Positions 1-11,188 of a stretch of 64,000 nucleotides of DNA are shown here, piece after piece. The notes below the pieces were generated by a model. It saw only the letters and a list, made by a program, of their open reading frames with translations. It searched no databases and was not told the DNA's origin. Within the stretch, counting starts at the first letter, position 1; every line of letters starts with the position of its first letter. The position numbers and the translations under genes are program-made. The DNA is taken from assembly GCA_013398955.1 (NCBI GenBank), contig VWPU01005257.1, positions 124,001 through 188,000 of the forward strand, read 5' to 3'. The stretch is from Callaeas wilsoni. Taxonomy: Eukaryota; Chordata; Aves; Passeriformes; Callaeidae.

Positions 1-1060
1 ATTTCACTTCTGAACAGCCAGTATTAATAGTAGATCATGTACATGATTGATTGACACAAGGCTTCTATCATTTCTGGGTTTATAGCACTTCATGATCAGC
101 CCACATAAAATCCAGAATTATTTCTCTCATTGTCTCTTACAACACAAAATGACCAGCATTAATAAAATATATGATTTTTTTTCAAAAATATCCCACAGCC
201 TCTAGAAATTGGGTCCAACTTTGGGGCAACACCAAAGAACTTACTTAGCTTTAAACCCCAGTGATTCAATTAAACTCAACAAGATACTCTGCAGAACAGA
301 ACAGGCCTAAGACAATGTCTAAGTGTTCTCCTTAGACAGATCCCTAGTGAGCCTGAAAGTTATCCAGGCTCAACAAAGTCAAGGATTAATCATTCTTTTG
401 GGGATACTGACTGTCCTCTAAGTGGAAAACCAACGTTGTTACAAATAATCCTTTTTAAATTAGTTATGGATTGCCCCCAGAACAAAAAAAAGAAATCCCT
501 TTCTCTGGCTTCTCCCACCCAAAGGGCACAAGACATTTTGATTAGTGGAACTTGGTCTTCTCCCTTGGTATCCATTCATTTTTCTACAAAAATAATTGAC
601 TCTCCTACAGTAGCAGACCAAATTATCATCCTAACTTGCAAATTTTTTCCTGCCAAGATTCCTACCTCCCCTTTGGAAAAATATTTTTCTGCCCTAGCTT
701 AATGTACTTTTAAACAATTCTACAATGCCAAGACTCTATCTGTAGAAGTGCTGCCTTTTGAATTCTCATCCAAGGAAAGCGACCATATAATTTTTTATTC
801 CACTCAACTGCATTCACCACAACCAGCAGGGCTTTGGTAGTGATGGTGTTGCAGTGGTGACTAGTGTAGGAGGTGGCCAGGGATGGGACTGTGCTGGTCA
901 CTGTAGGTACAACCAGTTCAGAAAATGGCAAAACTGACCCATTGCACGTCAAAACAGAACCAGAGGAGCACAGAGAACCTCTGCAAAAACACAGACATAC
1001 CAACAGGTGATAAAGATTGAAAGGACAAACAACAAGAGACACAAGAGAGATACCAGAGCA
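1..1060. other. Unique AT-rich DNA, no gene seen
   Basis: No repeat family, splice-bounded exon or RNA gene was recognised. Open frames of 60 to 140 codons occur on both strands (for example 436-702 plus, 710-1141 minus). They lack splice signals and familiar domains, and the larger one runs into the neighbouring CR1, so they are read as chance frames. Confidence 0.5.
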
Positions 1061-1245
1061 CTTCACTGTGCACTGGCACAGATTGCCCAGAGGAGTTGTG
1101 GAGTCTCCCTCACTGGAGACATTCAAGAACAATCCAGACACAGTCCTGTGCCCTGTGCTCTAGAACGACCCTGCTTGAGCCGGGAGGTTGGACCAGATGA
1201 GCCTGTGGTCCCTTCCAACCTGACCCACTGTGGGATTCTGTGAGA
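1061..1245 (+). mobile_element. CR1 LINE, 3' end fragment
   Basis: The segment reads like the 3' end of a bird CR1: a 'GCACAGATTGCCCAGAGGAG' block, then a CR1 ORF2 C-terminal stretch, the 'TTGGACCAGATGAGC' and 'CCTTCCAACCTGACCCA' blocks, and a terminal 'GATTCTGTGAGA'. CR1 elements insert by target-primed reverse transcription and are usually 5'-truncated, as here. The copy is about 185 bp, inactive and on the plus strand. The 5' edge is approximate. Minus-strand frames crossing it (1110-1567) are antisense CR1 and not genes. Confidence 0.9.
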
Positions 1246-4200
1246 CACAGGAGACGATTCCAGGGCAGAGAAGATACCAAAGCATGGGGAAAAGAGAAAC
1301 AAAAATGGTACTGGGGCAGGAGAAATGCTGAGGCAAAGCAGCTGCCCCAAGCACAGGCAGAGACTTGGGAGGAGGTACAACTCCAAAAGGACTGCAGCCA
1401 GCAGAGGAACTCACGGGGAAATAACTGAGTAAGGAAAAAGGAGCAACACAACGAAAGGAGCAGCAATGGACTGGTACCAGTCTCCTGCACCACCCACGCC
1501 TCACCAAAGGTACTGAGGATAATGAGTGACATGGACTGGAGATCAGCAAGGCAAAGGAGAAGTGCACAGAGAGAACCTGAGATGTGTTTCTCTGAGCCTA
1601 TATTTGCTTGCTTTTATCTTCAAAACCAGAATCAGGAATTAGAACTTTGTTAATTGTGAGAAAATGAAATTGATTGAACCTCCCCTTCTCAAAACTGAGG
1701 TTTTTTTGCCCACACCACTCACTGTTTCAGTTGGAGGAAGAGCTGCCTCTACCACCACCTGAACCCATGAACTCAGTGGTCTCAAATTTAACGACTAAAC
1801 CCCCTAAGCCCTCCCCTCCAGTGAGATCAATAGCAAAAGTTCTCCCATTTCTCAGTATAAAATATCTGCCATCGTGTCTTCAGAGAGCTGGCTCCTACAC
1901 ACAGCCGGGATGCAAGGAATGTATGGAATTCCACTACTGGGAAACATGGGAAGTGGTCAGGCATGGTAGGACTGCACACTGTGCTTGCCCAACTCTTTGG
2001 ATATGAGTATTTGTACCCTCATGTGAACTAAGTGCTATTTAAAAAAAAACAGTAAAATCTCCAGTAAACATGCAGTGCCCGAGCTGGCACCTCCTTGGTT
2101 ATTTTTGTTTCTCTCAGTATCAATGCTGCACACCAGAACTGCAATTTGAAACCTAATATTAAAAATAAATTTAGAAAGAGAAAGTACAAAAAAGCAATGC
2201 CATGAATGTGCCAATAGAAACATAATTCCTTTACAATTGCATTGCCTTTAAAAAGTAATTTTGTAAGATAATCACATAGCACTGAATATTCTTTTTTTTT
2301 TTTGAACAAGTAGAAGTAGTGAAATCCCAACACTAAGATTGCCTTGTCACAGCTGTGAAGCAAGGTAAAAGAAACTCTCTGCTCCAAAGACCTCTAATTC
2401 AAATAATCAAGGCAGACAAGAGGAATGTTCTTACCCTCATTTTACAGATTAACACAAAGAGAGATCAAATTACCTCCTCAAGGTCACCTGAAGAACCTCT
2501 AACACAAAACTGTTCTATTGTTTAATACTTTAACTACAAGTGTATTTTTTTAACATCTACTATGCATATTTACAAAATGCCTTTTCTGTGGTTTGTACAA
2601 GGCAGTGCATGCCCTTAATAAAAAAAAAAACAAAACCAAACAAATGCCCAGCCTGAAAAGCAAACTTCCAAGCAGAATCAAATTTGAAACTAAGCAAACT
2701 GAAGCAAAAAGCAAACGAACTCCCCAGTCCTCCCCCTGCCAACGTGTGATTGCATAATCTTGTCATGTGCTCCAAAAGCAACAAACTTGGAGACTTTCCC
2801 AGGTCACCTGGGGTTAAAAAGTTCCGAAGTCATGAGTTCAAATCAAGACTATATTTCATCAACAACCATGACACTGAGACAGCGTTAGGGCCCGAAGCCC
2901 ATTACTCAACATTTTCTTGATTAACACAGGGAATAAATGTTAAGACTGCAAATACACAGAGCACTAGAGAGACAAATCACTCAGGAGAGAACACATTCAA
3001 ATTAGCAGACAGGTAACATTTGCATACTCTTCAAGGAAAATCCCATCTAAAGCAGTTACATTAAAACAACAGAAGAAGACTAAAAGCTCTTTTGGGGACT
3101 CACAGCTCTTGGGATTGGCAAATGGAAGAGAAGAAGGTTGGAGCTACTGCAAGCATAAACCCGTCCTCTTGGTCATAACCCAAAGGGGTATTGCTGCCAT
3201 GCTTTATCAAAAGTATGAAGAAAAAACAACAGAGAACAAAATCTCTCTGGAAGACCAAACCAGACCATGGGCCAAACCATACAGGAAATGTGGTGCCATT
3301 TGGGTGACCTGCACCTTCTGTGTGGCTTCCTGGGAAAGCCAGCACCAGCGAACACCTACAGAGAAGTTGTGAGAACATGGCAACATGATCAAGCTCACTG
3401 CAGCTCGGTACCCAGTAGGTGCCAGCACCTTCCCTCGAGCAGAATCAGTATATGAAGAACAGAAATCAGTAATTCAAAAAATCTTCAACCCTTTATCTTT
3501 CCTCTGTTTATCCTTCCAAGCATGCAGAAGCATGGCATGAACAGCTACTAATCCACTTTCATAGGTTTGCCCATGGATGATCCTGCCCAAGATCTCATCA
3601 GGTACAAAGCTGATTACCAATATTCTTTCACAGACTAGCACTTGAATGCGAGGACAGCCTTCTCATCAACTACTCGGGAAATCAAGAATCAGGGCTAAAT
3701 CCTCAGCTTATGTGAACTAATGGGAGTAAAAATGAAGCTACAACACTTGTATCACACAGAAACCTGGCTAGCAGGCTCACAACCCACACAATGACCTCAA
3801 CATGGAAGCAGCAAGAATGCAGATTATTCAATATGGGCTTTAAATTGCCAAAGAGAATTAATAACAAGACACGCATGCACATGTAAACTTCCTTTCTGTT
3901 AAAGGATATGAAGAGAGAAAGTTGCCCTTGGATGCAGCACAGTGATAATAATTTAGCTGAGTAACTAGATAATAAGGGCTCATAATTGGAAATAGATAAG
4001 TACACAGAGACATGAAAATGTGGTATCAGTCAGACATAATTTAGGAAGCGCCATTTGGTGTCAGCAGAAAACACCCTGGCCTCAGGATTTTTTTTGTGTA
4101 TGAACTAACCAGGCAGACACTGAAATCATTCTACAATATGAGCATAATGAAGCATGCTAATTTGCTAAAAACTGTTACCAACCATTTTGCAATTCAGTGA

Positions 4201-6535
4201 ATTGGAGTTGCATTTTTCTAGCTGAAACCAGCCCCCCCAGTGCCTACTTAACAGGTCTATGAAATGACACTGGACTGAACTGCATTTTCAGCCTGCTCAA
4301 ACCACAGTTCAAGCAGAGGCTGGAAGGGAGGGTACCAGCTGTATTGTACTGACTGCATTTTGCAAGAGTATCACTATAGAGAGTGACATTTATAGCAGTA
4401 ACTCCTGACCTTCTGACTAAAGCAGAGGAGAAAAAAAAAGAAAAACCAACCAAAACAAAACAAAAAAACCCAAAGAAACAAACAAAGCAACTAAAAACCC
4501 CACCAAGAACCAGGAAGAAGAAAATTGAGGCAGAAATGAAAGAGTTAAAAAATTGTTGCGGAAATTATTTGAAAGTAATAACATATAAAATCAAAATATT
4601 TAACAGATACCATCCTTTCTCCCTCTGCAGCCATGAGGTACGAAATATCAGTAACTGCAGTCTAAAATTAAAGAGAGCATTTAGTTATTTTAGTTCATTA
4701 TCTCAGTGAACAGGAAAAAAATATTTATATCCAACATCAATATTAATAGTCATTGTAAATAATGTATTAAACTTGGTGGGGAGGGGGAAAGGAAGCTATT
4801 TAAACACAAGTCTTCTGCAGATTTTCAACCATCTATTGTCAACTTTTACTGCTATTCTATGAAGCTTTTTTCCTCCCATTTTTTACAAAAATGATGGGCT
4901 TGTTTTAATTTTTTTTGCAGGTAAATGACAACTTTCATGGTGTAAGATACTAAAACTGAATTTACAGAGTATTCCTCAGGTGCAACCCCACGTAACACAG
5001 GGAATCCAACCAACTGAACATCAGTTGGGAGAGGGGACAGAAACATATAAAAAGACCAAACCTGAATGCTACAAATGTTTTATGTACACTTCTGGAAAAC
5101 CAGCAGCCCTGATTTAAAATGCATCTTACAAAACAAGCAGCAGTTCTGATAAACTGAATGACAATACACTTATTTTTCTGAAAAGATGACTGATGTAGTT
5201 CATTCAAATTATTCTGAAACCTGCACTTTTCAGGATTTGGGGTCAAATTCCCTATTTAAACCATCCCTGGTATGGCTTACTGCTAAGGGTAGCAGGTCGT
5301 CAGTTCATGACTGACATTATAAAAGTAATCCTGTAAATCTGAAATAAGGGATCCCAAAGCTGCTAAGTAGCCAATAAAATTGATGCTAGGTCACTGCCTT
5401 TCATCAACAAAAATTATCAGTTGACTAGATAATGGTTATTACTACAATCCTCCTGGTATATATGACACACTGTGGCAGTCATTTGTCATATACGAGGCAT
5501 TTGTCCTGCTCTCCTCAATCGAAACATCTGTGAATCTAATTGCACTCTCTTTTTATTTACAACATTAAAAAAAAGTCTTAGCAGGGTGTTCAAAGCTGCA
5601 AAACTGCTCACTCTTACTCAACATTACTCCTTCTTATTTCTGCTTCTTCCCTAGTTGGAATTTCTCCCACTTTTTTTTTTTTTACAGAGTCCTCAAAAGA
5701 ACACAGACTCTCCTCTCCACAGAAAAAGAGACTGAATGTGAATCTATCTGTGATAATGTAATGCCCCCAAACCACATCCAGCACACTCAAATACAACTCA
5801 GAATGTATCTCACATCTTCATAATAAAATAAATGACACAGACCAGTATTACTGCAAGGAAAAACCCCACAACCATTTCTAAGATCTTTAAACTAGCAAAT
5901 TCTTCTGTAGGAGGCTTAAAATGTTACTTACAGGTGGCTGAAACTGATATCTAATTTGCTGCTGCAAAATTCAAACATTTTGCAAAATCCCATATAATCC
6001 ATTTATCCATTCAAATTCAAAATACACCCTCTCAAGTCCAGAATTGAATATATCAATGCTTATCTTTAAAATTTTAAACTAGATGTTTCGGTGGTCAAAA
6101 CTACTTGAACTGTAGCAAATACAGGTAAAGAACTGTCAACTTGGGTTAAATCACAGAAAAAAAATCCCCAAACAAACATGTACACACAGAAGGAACCCCA
6201 CTGAGCAGATACACCGAATTAGATGTGGTCCAGATTCTGCCCTTATTAAAGCAGGTACAGTGGTAATCAATGCAATCCACTGCAGGGTTTCACACACCAT
6301 TTTTATAGAAAGGAAAACAACAACTGCCAATCACAGCATGCTCATCTTAAATGTGAAGGTTTAAACCTCAGGTGACTGTGGCTGGCACGTTAGGTTTCAG
6401 CTCCAGTCTATCAATAAACATAATTACCTTTTTCTTTCACCATGGCAAACAATTTTTCTTCGTGGTGGAAGCAGCAAGAATTAGCCGAAGTAATTTAAAC
6501 ACAATCTCTTTTCCAGCAGTGTTTGGCTGGGGTGG
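1246..6535. other. Unique AT-rich DNA with low-complexity tracts
   Basis: No supported gene. Small homopolymer runs are present near 2293 (T), 2619 (A) and 5670 (T). An A-rich CAAAA-like tract lies at 4427-4525 and is listed separately. Frames at 3100-3455 on both strands overlap each other and lack splice sites or domain motifs. Confidence 0.5.
4427..4525. repeat. A-rich (CAAAA-like) low-complexity tract
   Basis: About 100 bp of irregular A-rich sequence with interspersed C and G (AAAACCAACC, AAACAAAAC and similar motifs). Read on the minus strand it is a long polypyrimidine-like tract. No target-site duplication was seen at its edges, so it is called simple low-complexity DNA and not a retroposon tail. 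Confidence 0.7.
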
Positions 6536-6539
6536 ATTT

Positions 6540-6598
6540 AAAAAAAAAAAAAAAAAAAAAGAAAGGAAAAAAAAAGAAAAAAGGCAGCTTATTCCAGC
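6540..6598 (+). repeat. Poly(A) / A-rich tract
   Basis: An uninterrupted run of about 20 A residues is followed by further A-rich sequence with a few G. It could be the tail of an old retroposed copy, but the upstream sequence shows no recognisable parent gene and no clear target-site duplication. It sits just upstream of the CpG-rich patch at 6640. Confidence 0.75.
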
Positions 6599-6639
6599 TA
6601 ATAATCTCCCCTGGTCAGATTTCCCCCAAGGTCTGATCA

Positions 6640-6972
6640 GGTCCGATTGCTCATCGCTGCCTCTCTCCTCCTCGTGCCCCGTATCTTTTCGCACAGCGCT
6701 CTCTTCCCATGGCCATCGCAGCTCAGCCGCTGCCCGCGGCTTCTGGCCCGTGCGCTGGAAGGACCAGCTCCAGCTGCCGCTGGGGAACAAATGCTGCATT
6801 CCAGCGCCCCTCATTTCCAGCCCCTGCCACCACCTTGCATTCCTCTGCCCTCGCACAAGCGAGAGCCGCTGTCATTTGCTCCCGAATGACTGGCAAGAGG
6901 CTGCAAGGGAGATGTGAGGCAGAGCAGGAAAGCTGTTCCACTGCGCACACAAAGCTAAAGCGGTATTTGTGA
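6640..6972 (+). promoter_or_regulatory. CpG-rich patch with a possible first exon
   Basis: About 18 CpG dinucleotides were counted by eye between 6645 and 6885, far denser than the flanking AT-rich DNA. On the plus strand an ATG at 6709 in good context (TTCCCATGG) opens an 87-codon frame rich in Ala, Ser and Pro. A donor-like GTGAGT lies at 6969, next to the stop codon. This could be a promoter with the first exon of a plus-strand transcript or an lncRNA. It could also be a GC-rich relic. No TATA box or known protein was recognised. Confidence 0.3.
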
Positions 6973-9900
6973 GTTTCCTATTATTTTATTTACTCAAACT
7001 GAGCCAGGATCAAGAGGGGAAACAAAGATGAGCACAGGCAAGTGCTGAGGCAGGCTGCAGCAGCGTGACTTTTCTATGGTGAGCAGTTTATCCATCCTTG
7101 GATTTAGCTGTACAGCAGTTAGTAGACCACAAAACATGCTAATAAATGCTCTCTCAATGCCTACTGACCATAGAACAGATTAGAGTAACATACAGGCTGT
7201 GCAAGATGGGAATACCTATCTATTCTCTCAACAATAAAAATGAGAACTGTCACTGCTCAGTGAGCACCTGGGTTCTGAAGCCAGGCAGTGCCTGAGATGT
7301 TTGCTCTGTGTCAGGGTAAGTGCTGTATTCTGAAATATCAAATAATTGTAAATGATAACTCCTTCTATGTTATTCCTTTGTAGATAATAGCCACAGGTAC
7401 TCATGGAACTGAGAAGACAGAAGTGTATTGAAATAGCAGCACTGAGACGGGAATTTCACCCCCCAACACATCTCCAACAAGACAAAGCACCAGCGCTGAA
7501 TCTCGCCATCAAACTGACCTTCAAATTTATGGTTTTCCAGGCACTAAACTCTACTGAGAAAGGACTGGTCAGTAAACTGATGCTGAAAAGCAAACAAACC
7601 AACCCTTTAGAATATTGTCAAGTCTCATCATCATATAGCAAGGTTCTGCTTTCTATTAAAAGATGCAGGAGAAACAAAGCTTTTCTTTTACAAGCATATT
7701 TTTACTCACAGTTATGAAGAAAAGATTGGAAATATGACTAATCAAAATCTTGAATACCCCTTAAAAGCCACTTGTATTTTTAAAATACATACACACAGCA
7801 TCAAGAATTTGCAGACCCTCTATCACTACTACTATTACTTAATTCCTCATTTTAGCTAGCTACCAGTGACTTCCCCAAAATAAACCTATGTCATTCATGC
7901 CTTTGCCCAGACAGTAAATTTTAGTATTTGTGGTTTAAAGGCAGAGAAAATGGCAAATGGAAATGAACTGACTTGTCAAAGACAGGGGTGATCTCAGTAG
8001 CAGAGAATTGGGTCAAATATAAAGATATTCTGGGCTAAATTATGGACAGATTCATTGAGCAAAAGCTTCAGCTTGACCACAACTCAGTGCAAAATGTGCT
8101 TTATGTTACATGATGGAAGTGAAATTACATTCATACTGCACCCTACATTTCCACTGCTCACACCTCCACAAGGGAATTCCTTCTCCATGCTACTTTATGT
8201 AGGGAGAGAGATATTAATGCAAAGAAACAAGCTGTAGGCATCAGCCAGTCACAGCAGCAGATGGCTGATACCTGCTGGAAAAAAATCAGACCACGCACAC
8301 AGCGTTAAAAATATTTGCAGTAAATAAATTCTCAATGTTTTGTGTAAATGCCACCCAGAACAACAGAAATAAATTAAACAAGCCAGTCTGCCTCACCTGT
8401 AAGGTATTTCTTATTCAGTGCCATTCTTTAATAAATAAATCACTAAGAGAGAAAGAGAAAAAGAGCCAGAGATACAGGCACATGCATGGAAAAAAATAGT
8501 TATTCTATTCTAACAAATCTAGGCTGGCTTTCTATTGTTAGCAGTCCAACGTGTAAGAGCAGCACAGCACAGGCAGTCTGACATTCCTGCTTCTATGACT
8601 CAGTGTGTTACTATTAATAGCACTTGAGGCTCAAGTGGGGAGCTGGGCTGAACCCCACCAACACAGAGGCATAAGCCATTATGTCACATTTCTGACACAT
8701 CAGAGATGTCAGGTTGTAACTCAACCTGGCCGTGTTCTTTTTCAAGCTGTATTTTGTAAACAGTTAGGGGACAGCCTCCTGAAAAGGGCACATCTGACCT
8801 TCATTCATAAATATTTGATTTGTGGTGCAGAGCGCAGCCTTTGGACACACACCCATGGATGCTGTTAACCCCTTCCTGTGATCCTCAGACACCTTCAAAA
8901 GGCTTGCAATGATGATCATTCTTTTTTTTTTTAGTTCCAGCAGCTGCTGACACAGAAGCTGCCTGTTGGTATGTGGACTTTCTGTTCTCTGAGTACATTC
9001 CTCCATTTTTCACATGTGCTAGAGATTAACACTGCTGTATCTCATATCGTTCAGCCAGGAGAGCTGCAGTGGTAGACCACAGCAGCATGCACACAAAATG
9101 AAATTTAAAAATATAGGCTGCAGTAAATTATGCTGGAGATTTAGGAGTCAAATGTAATCTACTCCTGAGTAAAGACATATGAGGAGCAGACATTAGTATT
9201 GTAAATAAAATCTCTTTACACCAGGATGGTTTTTGGTTTTCATCTCATTGTTCTAAGTCAACGCTACAATTTTTACCCTGCTTTACAATCCAGAATCTAC
9301 TCAGATATCCTAAACTAGAGATGAAAAAGGACTAGACAGCATTCTAGAAACAATCTCCTGGCACTTATTGTTATTTAGAAGGAAAGCAAAATAAAGATTT
9401 TTCTTTAAATACTTTTTGCACTGTACAGACTAAATGAAGTCTTCCTTGAACACAGTGTGGGTGGAAGAGTCACAAAGAGTATACTACAACTAAACAACAT
9501 GCTCATGTTGCTGTTATTTTCTAGTGAAAAATATCTTGAGCATTCAGCCAGAGGCATGAGAGCCATATGGAGCTCACTCCACAAGGGGAAAGAGTTAAAC
9601 CAGTTTGTTTTGCTTTTTCTTGTACCTTGATAATATTGAAAAAGTACGAGCAAGATACTAAGCAGTTTAGCTATGATTTAAGGTTTGTTGTTCTCATTCT
9701 AAAAGCTGGTGTTCATATTTTTATCTTGCACTCATTCTTCACAGATGAGATCATGGCTTAGAAGTATCAGCACAGAGTTTTTGCACAATTCTTCAGAACT
9801 GATACCTCTTGTTCATAAAGAAATGAGAGAAAAAGGCAGGTAGAAAATGGAAAAGGGGAGAAGTTGTTCCATTAAATAATATCCAGGAAAATATCATCTG

Positions 9901-10070
9901 TTTAATGTCCCTGCTTCCAGCAAAAAGCCTGGAAGAGTTTTGACAAGAAAGGCTGCCCCAGGCTTCCACAGTTTAACCACTGTCCAACCTAGGTCAGCTG
10001 AGAGCCATCACTTCCATGAAGTCTCAATTACAGCACTGTGCAAAGTGCTCCCTTCTCCAGAAGGAAATGC
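6973..10070. other. Unique AT-rich DNA, no gene seen
   Basis: No repeat family or splice-bounded exon was recognised. A frame at 7403-7717 (plus) and others near 8605-9006 have biased, lysine- or serine-rich translations without domains. A short T run lies near 8922. Confidence 0.5.
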
Positions 10071-10198
10071 CACTCTCTCGTGACCTGCTCCAATTGTTAG
10101 CCTGACTTAACTGTGCCTGCTCAGACGAAAACCAATAATGTCAATACAGGATTTCTTGCAAAATCCCCGTGACGCAGCAGCGGCCCCAGTGCCCTAAC
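10071..10198 (+). repeat. Direct repeat copy 1 of the compound element
   Basis: A roughly 128-bp unit begins CACTCTCTCGTGACCTGCTC and ends near GCCCTAACGG. It recurs in the same orientation at 11043-11188 with about 92 percent identity by eye, most differences being transitions. It carries a CCAAT motif (10132-10136) and a CRE-like TGACGCAG. Its last 30 bases are also the outer end of the inverted repeat arm beginning at 10169, so the two repeat systems interlock. The family is not recognised. An LTR of a miniature retroelement or a tandem duplication are both possible. Confidence 0.9.
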
Positions 10199-10427
10199 GG
10201 GCAAGCCTAAAGTTCCCAGTTTCAGGGTTCTCAAAAGCTATATATTAAGTATTTCCTGGCTTGTGTTTCTTCTGACCACACCCTCCTCCAGCAACCTGAT
10301 GTCTCTCCCTCAGGCACTTGGACAGCTGGCCCATTTTCCATCTTTTGGAATCAGCTCGAGCAGCAGTGCTCCTGAAGGACTGCAGCAAAGAACCAGGCAG
10401 GCAACCACCTGGGAAAGCCGATGGTGC
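10169..10427 (+). repeat. Inverted repeat, left arm (259 bp)
   Basis: This arm pairs base for base, without gaps, with the reverse complement of 10787-11045 (paired coordinates sum to 21214). I counted 5 mismatches in 259 bp. Four fall in the outer 32 bp and only one in the inner 227 bp. The arm contains an AT-rich ATATATTAAG block and several short purine/pyrimidine tracts. Matching 80-odd-codon frames read out of both arms on opposite strands (10318-10560 plus, 10648-10896 minus) are by-products of the symmetry and not genes. A transcript across both arms could fold into a long double-stranded hairpin. Confidence 0.97.
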
Positions 10428-10786
10428 TGGTGGAGTTTTTCAGATTCACCAGAACTCAGAGAGCAGAATTTGGGCTGTAGCTGGCAGAGCTGTTCCCCAC
10501 ACCAGGTGTACCCCGAATCTTCCAAGCCTGCAGGAGAAGTTCTTCTGTGAGTCATCCTAGAGCCTTTCGAACCCTCCACAGGAGTTTTGCTCTGTTGAGA
10601 ACTTCGTCCTGCAGCTTGTGCAATGGTCTGAGGCTGCCAAGCCCTCCTCACCCCACCTCCTCACCACACTGCCCTGTGTGGAACCAGCGGGAAGTTACGG
10701 AGCTGTGAAGGCCCCATGGATCGACCTCCCCACCACAGACTCTCTGTGTTGCCGTATCACGAGTTTTAAACAGTCCAGAGGAGCAT
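10428..10786. other. Centre of the inverted repeat (359 bp)
   Basis: Unique sequence between the two arms. It has somewhat higher GC content than the flanks and no recognised coding domain or repeat family. It would form the loop of a hairpin, or the internal region if the structure is a foldback or miniature transposon. Confidence 0.9.
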
Positions 10787-11045
10787 GCACCATCGGCTTT
10801 CCCAGGCGGTTGCCTGCCTGGTTCTTTGCTGCAGTCCTTCAGGAGCACTGCTGCTCGAGCTGATTCCAAAAGATGGAAAATGGGCCAGCTGTCCAAGTGC
10901 CTGAGGGAGAGACATCAGGTTGCTGGAGGAGGGTGTGGTCAGAAGAAACACAAGCCAGGAAATACTTAATATATAGCTTTTGAGAACCCTGAAACTGGGA
11001 ACTTTAGGCTTGCCCGGTAGGGCACAGGGGCCACTGCTGGGTCAC
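10787..11045 (-). repeat. Inverted repeat, right arm (259 bp)
   Basis: Reverse complement of 10169-10427 at about 98 percent identity. Its outer end reads CTGCTGGGTCAC and abuts the second direct repeat with almost no spacer. In its outer 32 bp it shares two distinguishing bases with the neighbouring direct repeat copy 2 and not with its own partner arm, which suggests local sequence exchange. Confidence 0.97.
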
Positions 11046-11188
11046 TCTCTCGTGACCTGCTCCAACTTAGGTTAGCCTAACTTAAGTCAGCCTAACTTAA
11101 CTGTACCTGCTCAGATGAAAACCAATGATGTCAGTACGGGATTTCTTGCAAAATCCCCGTGACGCAGCAGTGGCCCCAGTACCCTACC
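11043..11188 (+). repeat. Direct repeat copy 2 of the compound element
   Basis: Same orientation and same unit as 10071-10198. It is longer because of extra sequence near 11067-11098, including a short internal duplication of AGCCTAACTTAA. Similarity ends near 11188, where the sequence continues into unrelated DNA. The copy-to-copy offset is 972 bp. Confidence 0.9.

Noticed and set aside
1110..1567. Three overlapping minus-strand frames
   Set aside because: Partly antisense to a CR1 3' end, Ser/Leu/Cys-rich, with no splice sites.
10318..10896. Two similar frames starting MDSWPIFHLLESARAAVLLK on opposite strands
   Set aside because: They are the same sequence read from the two arms of the inverted repeat. 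There is no domain or splice support, so they were not called as duplicated genes.
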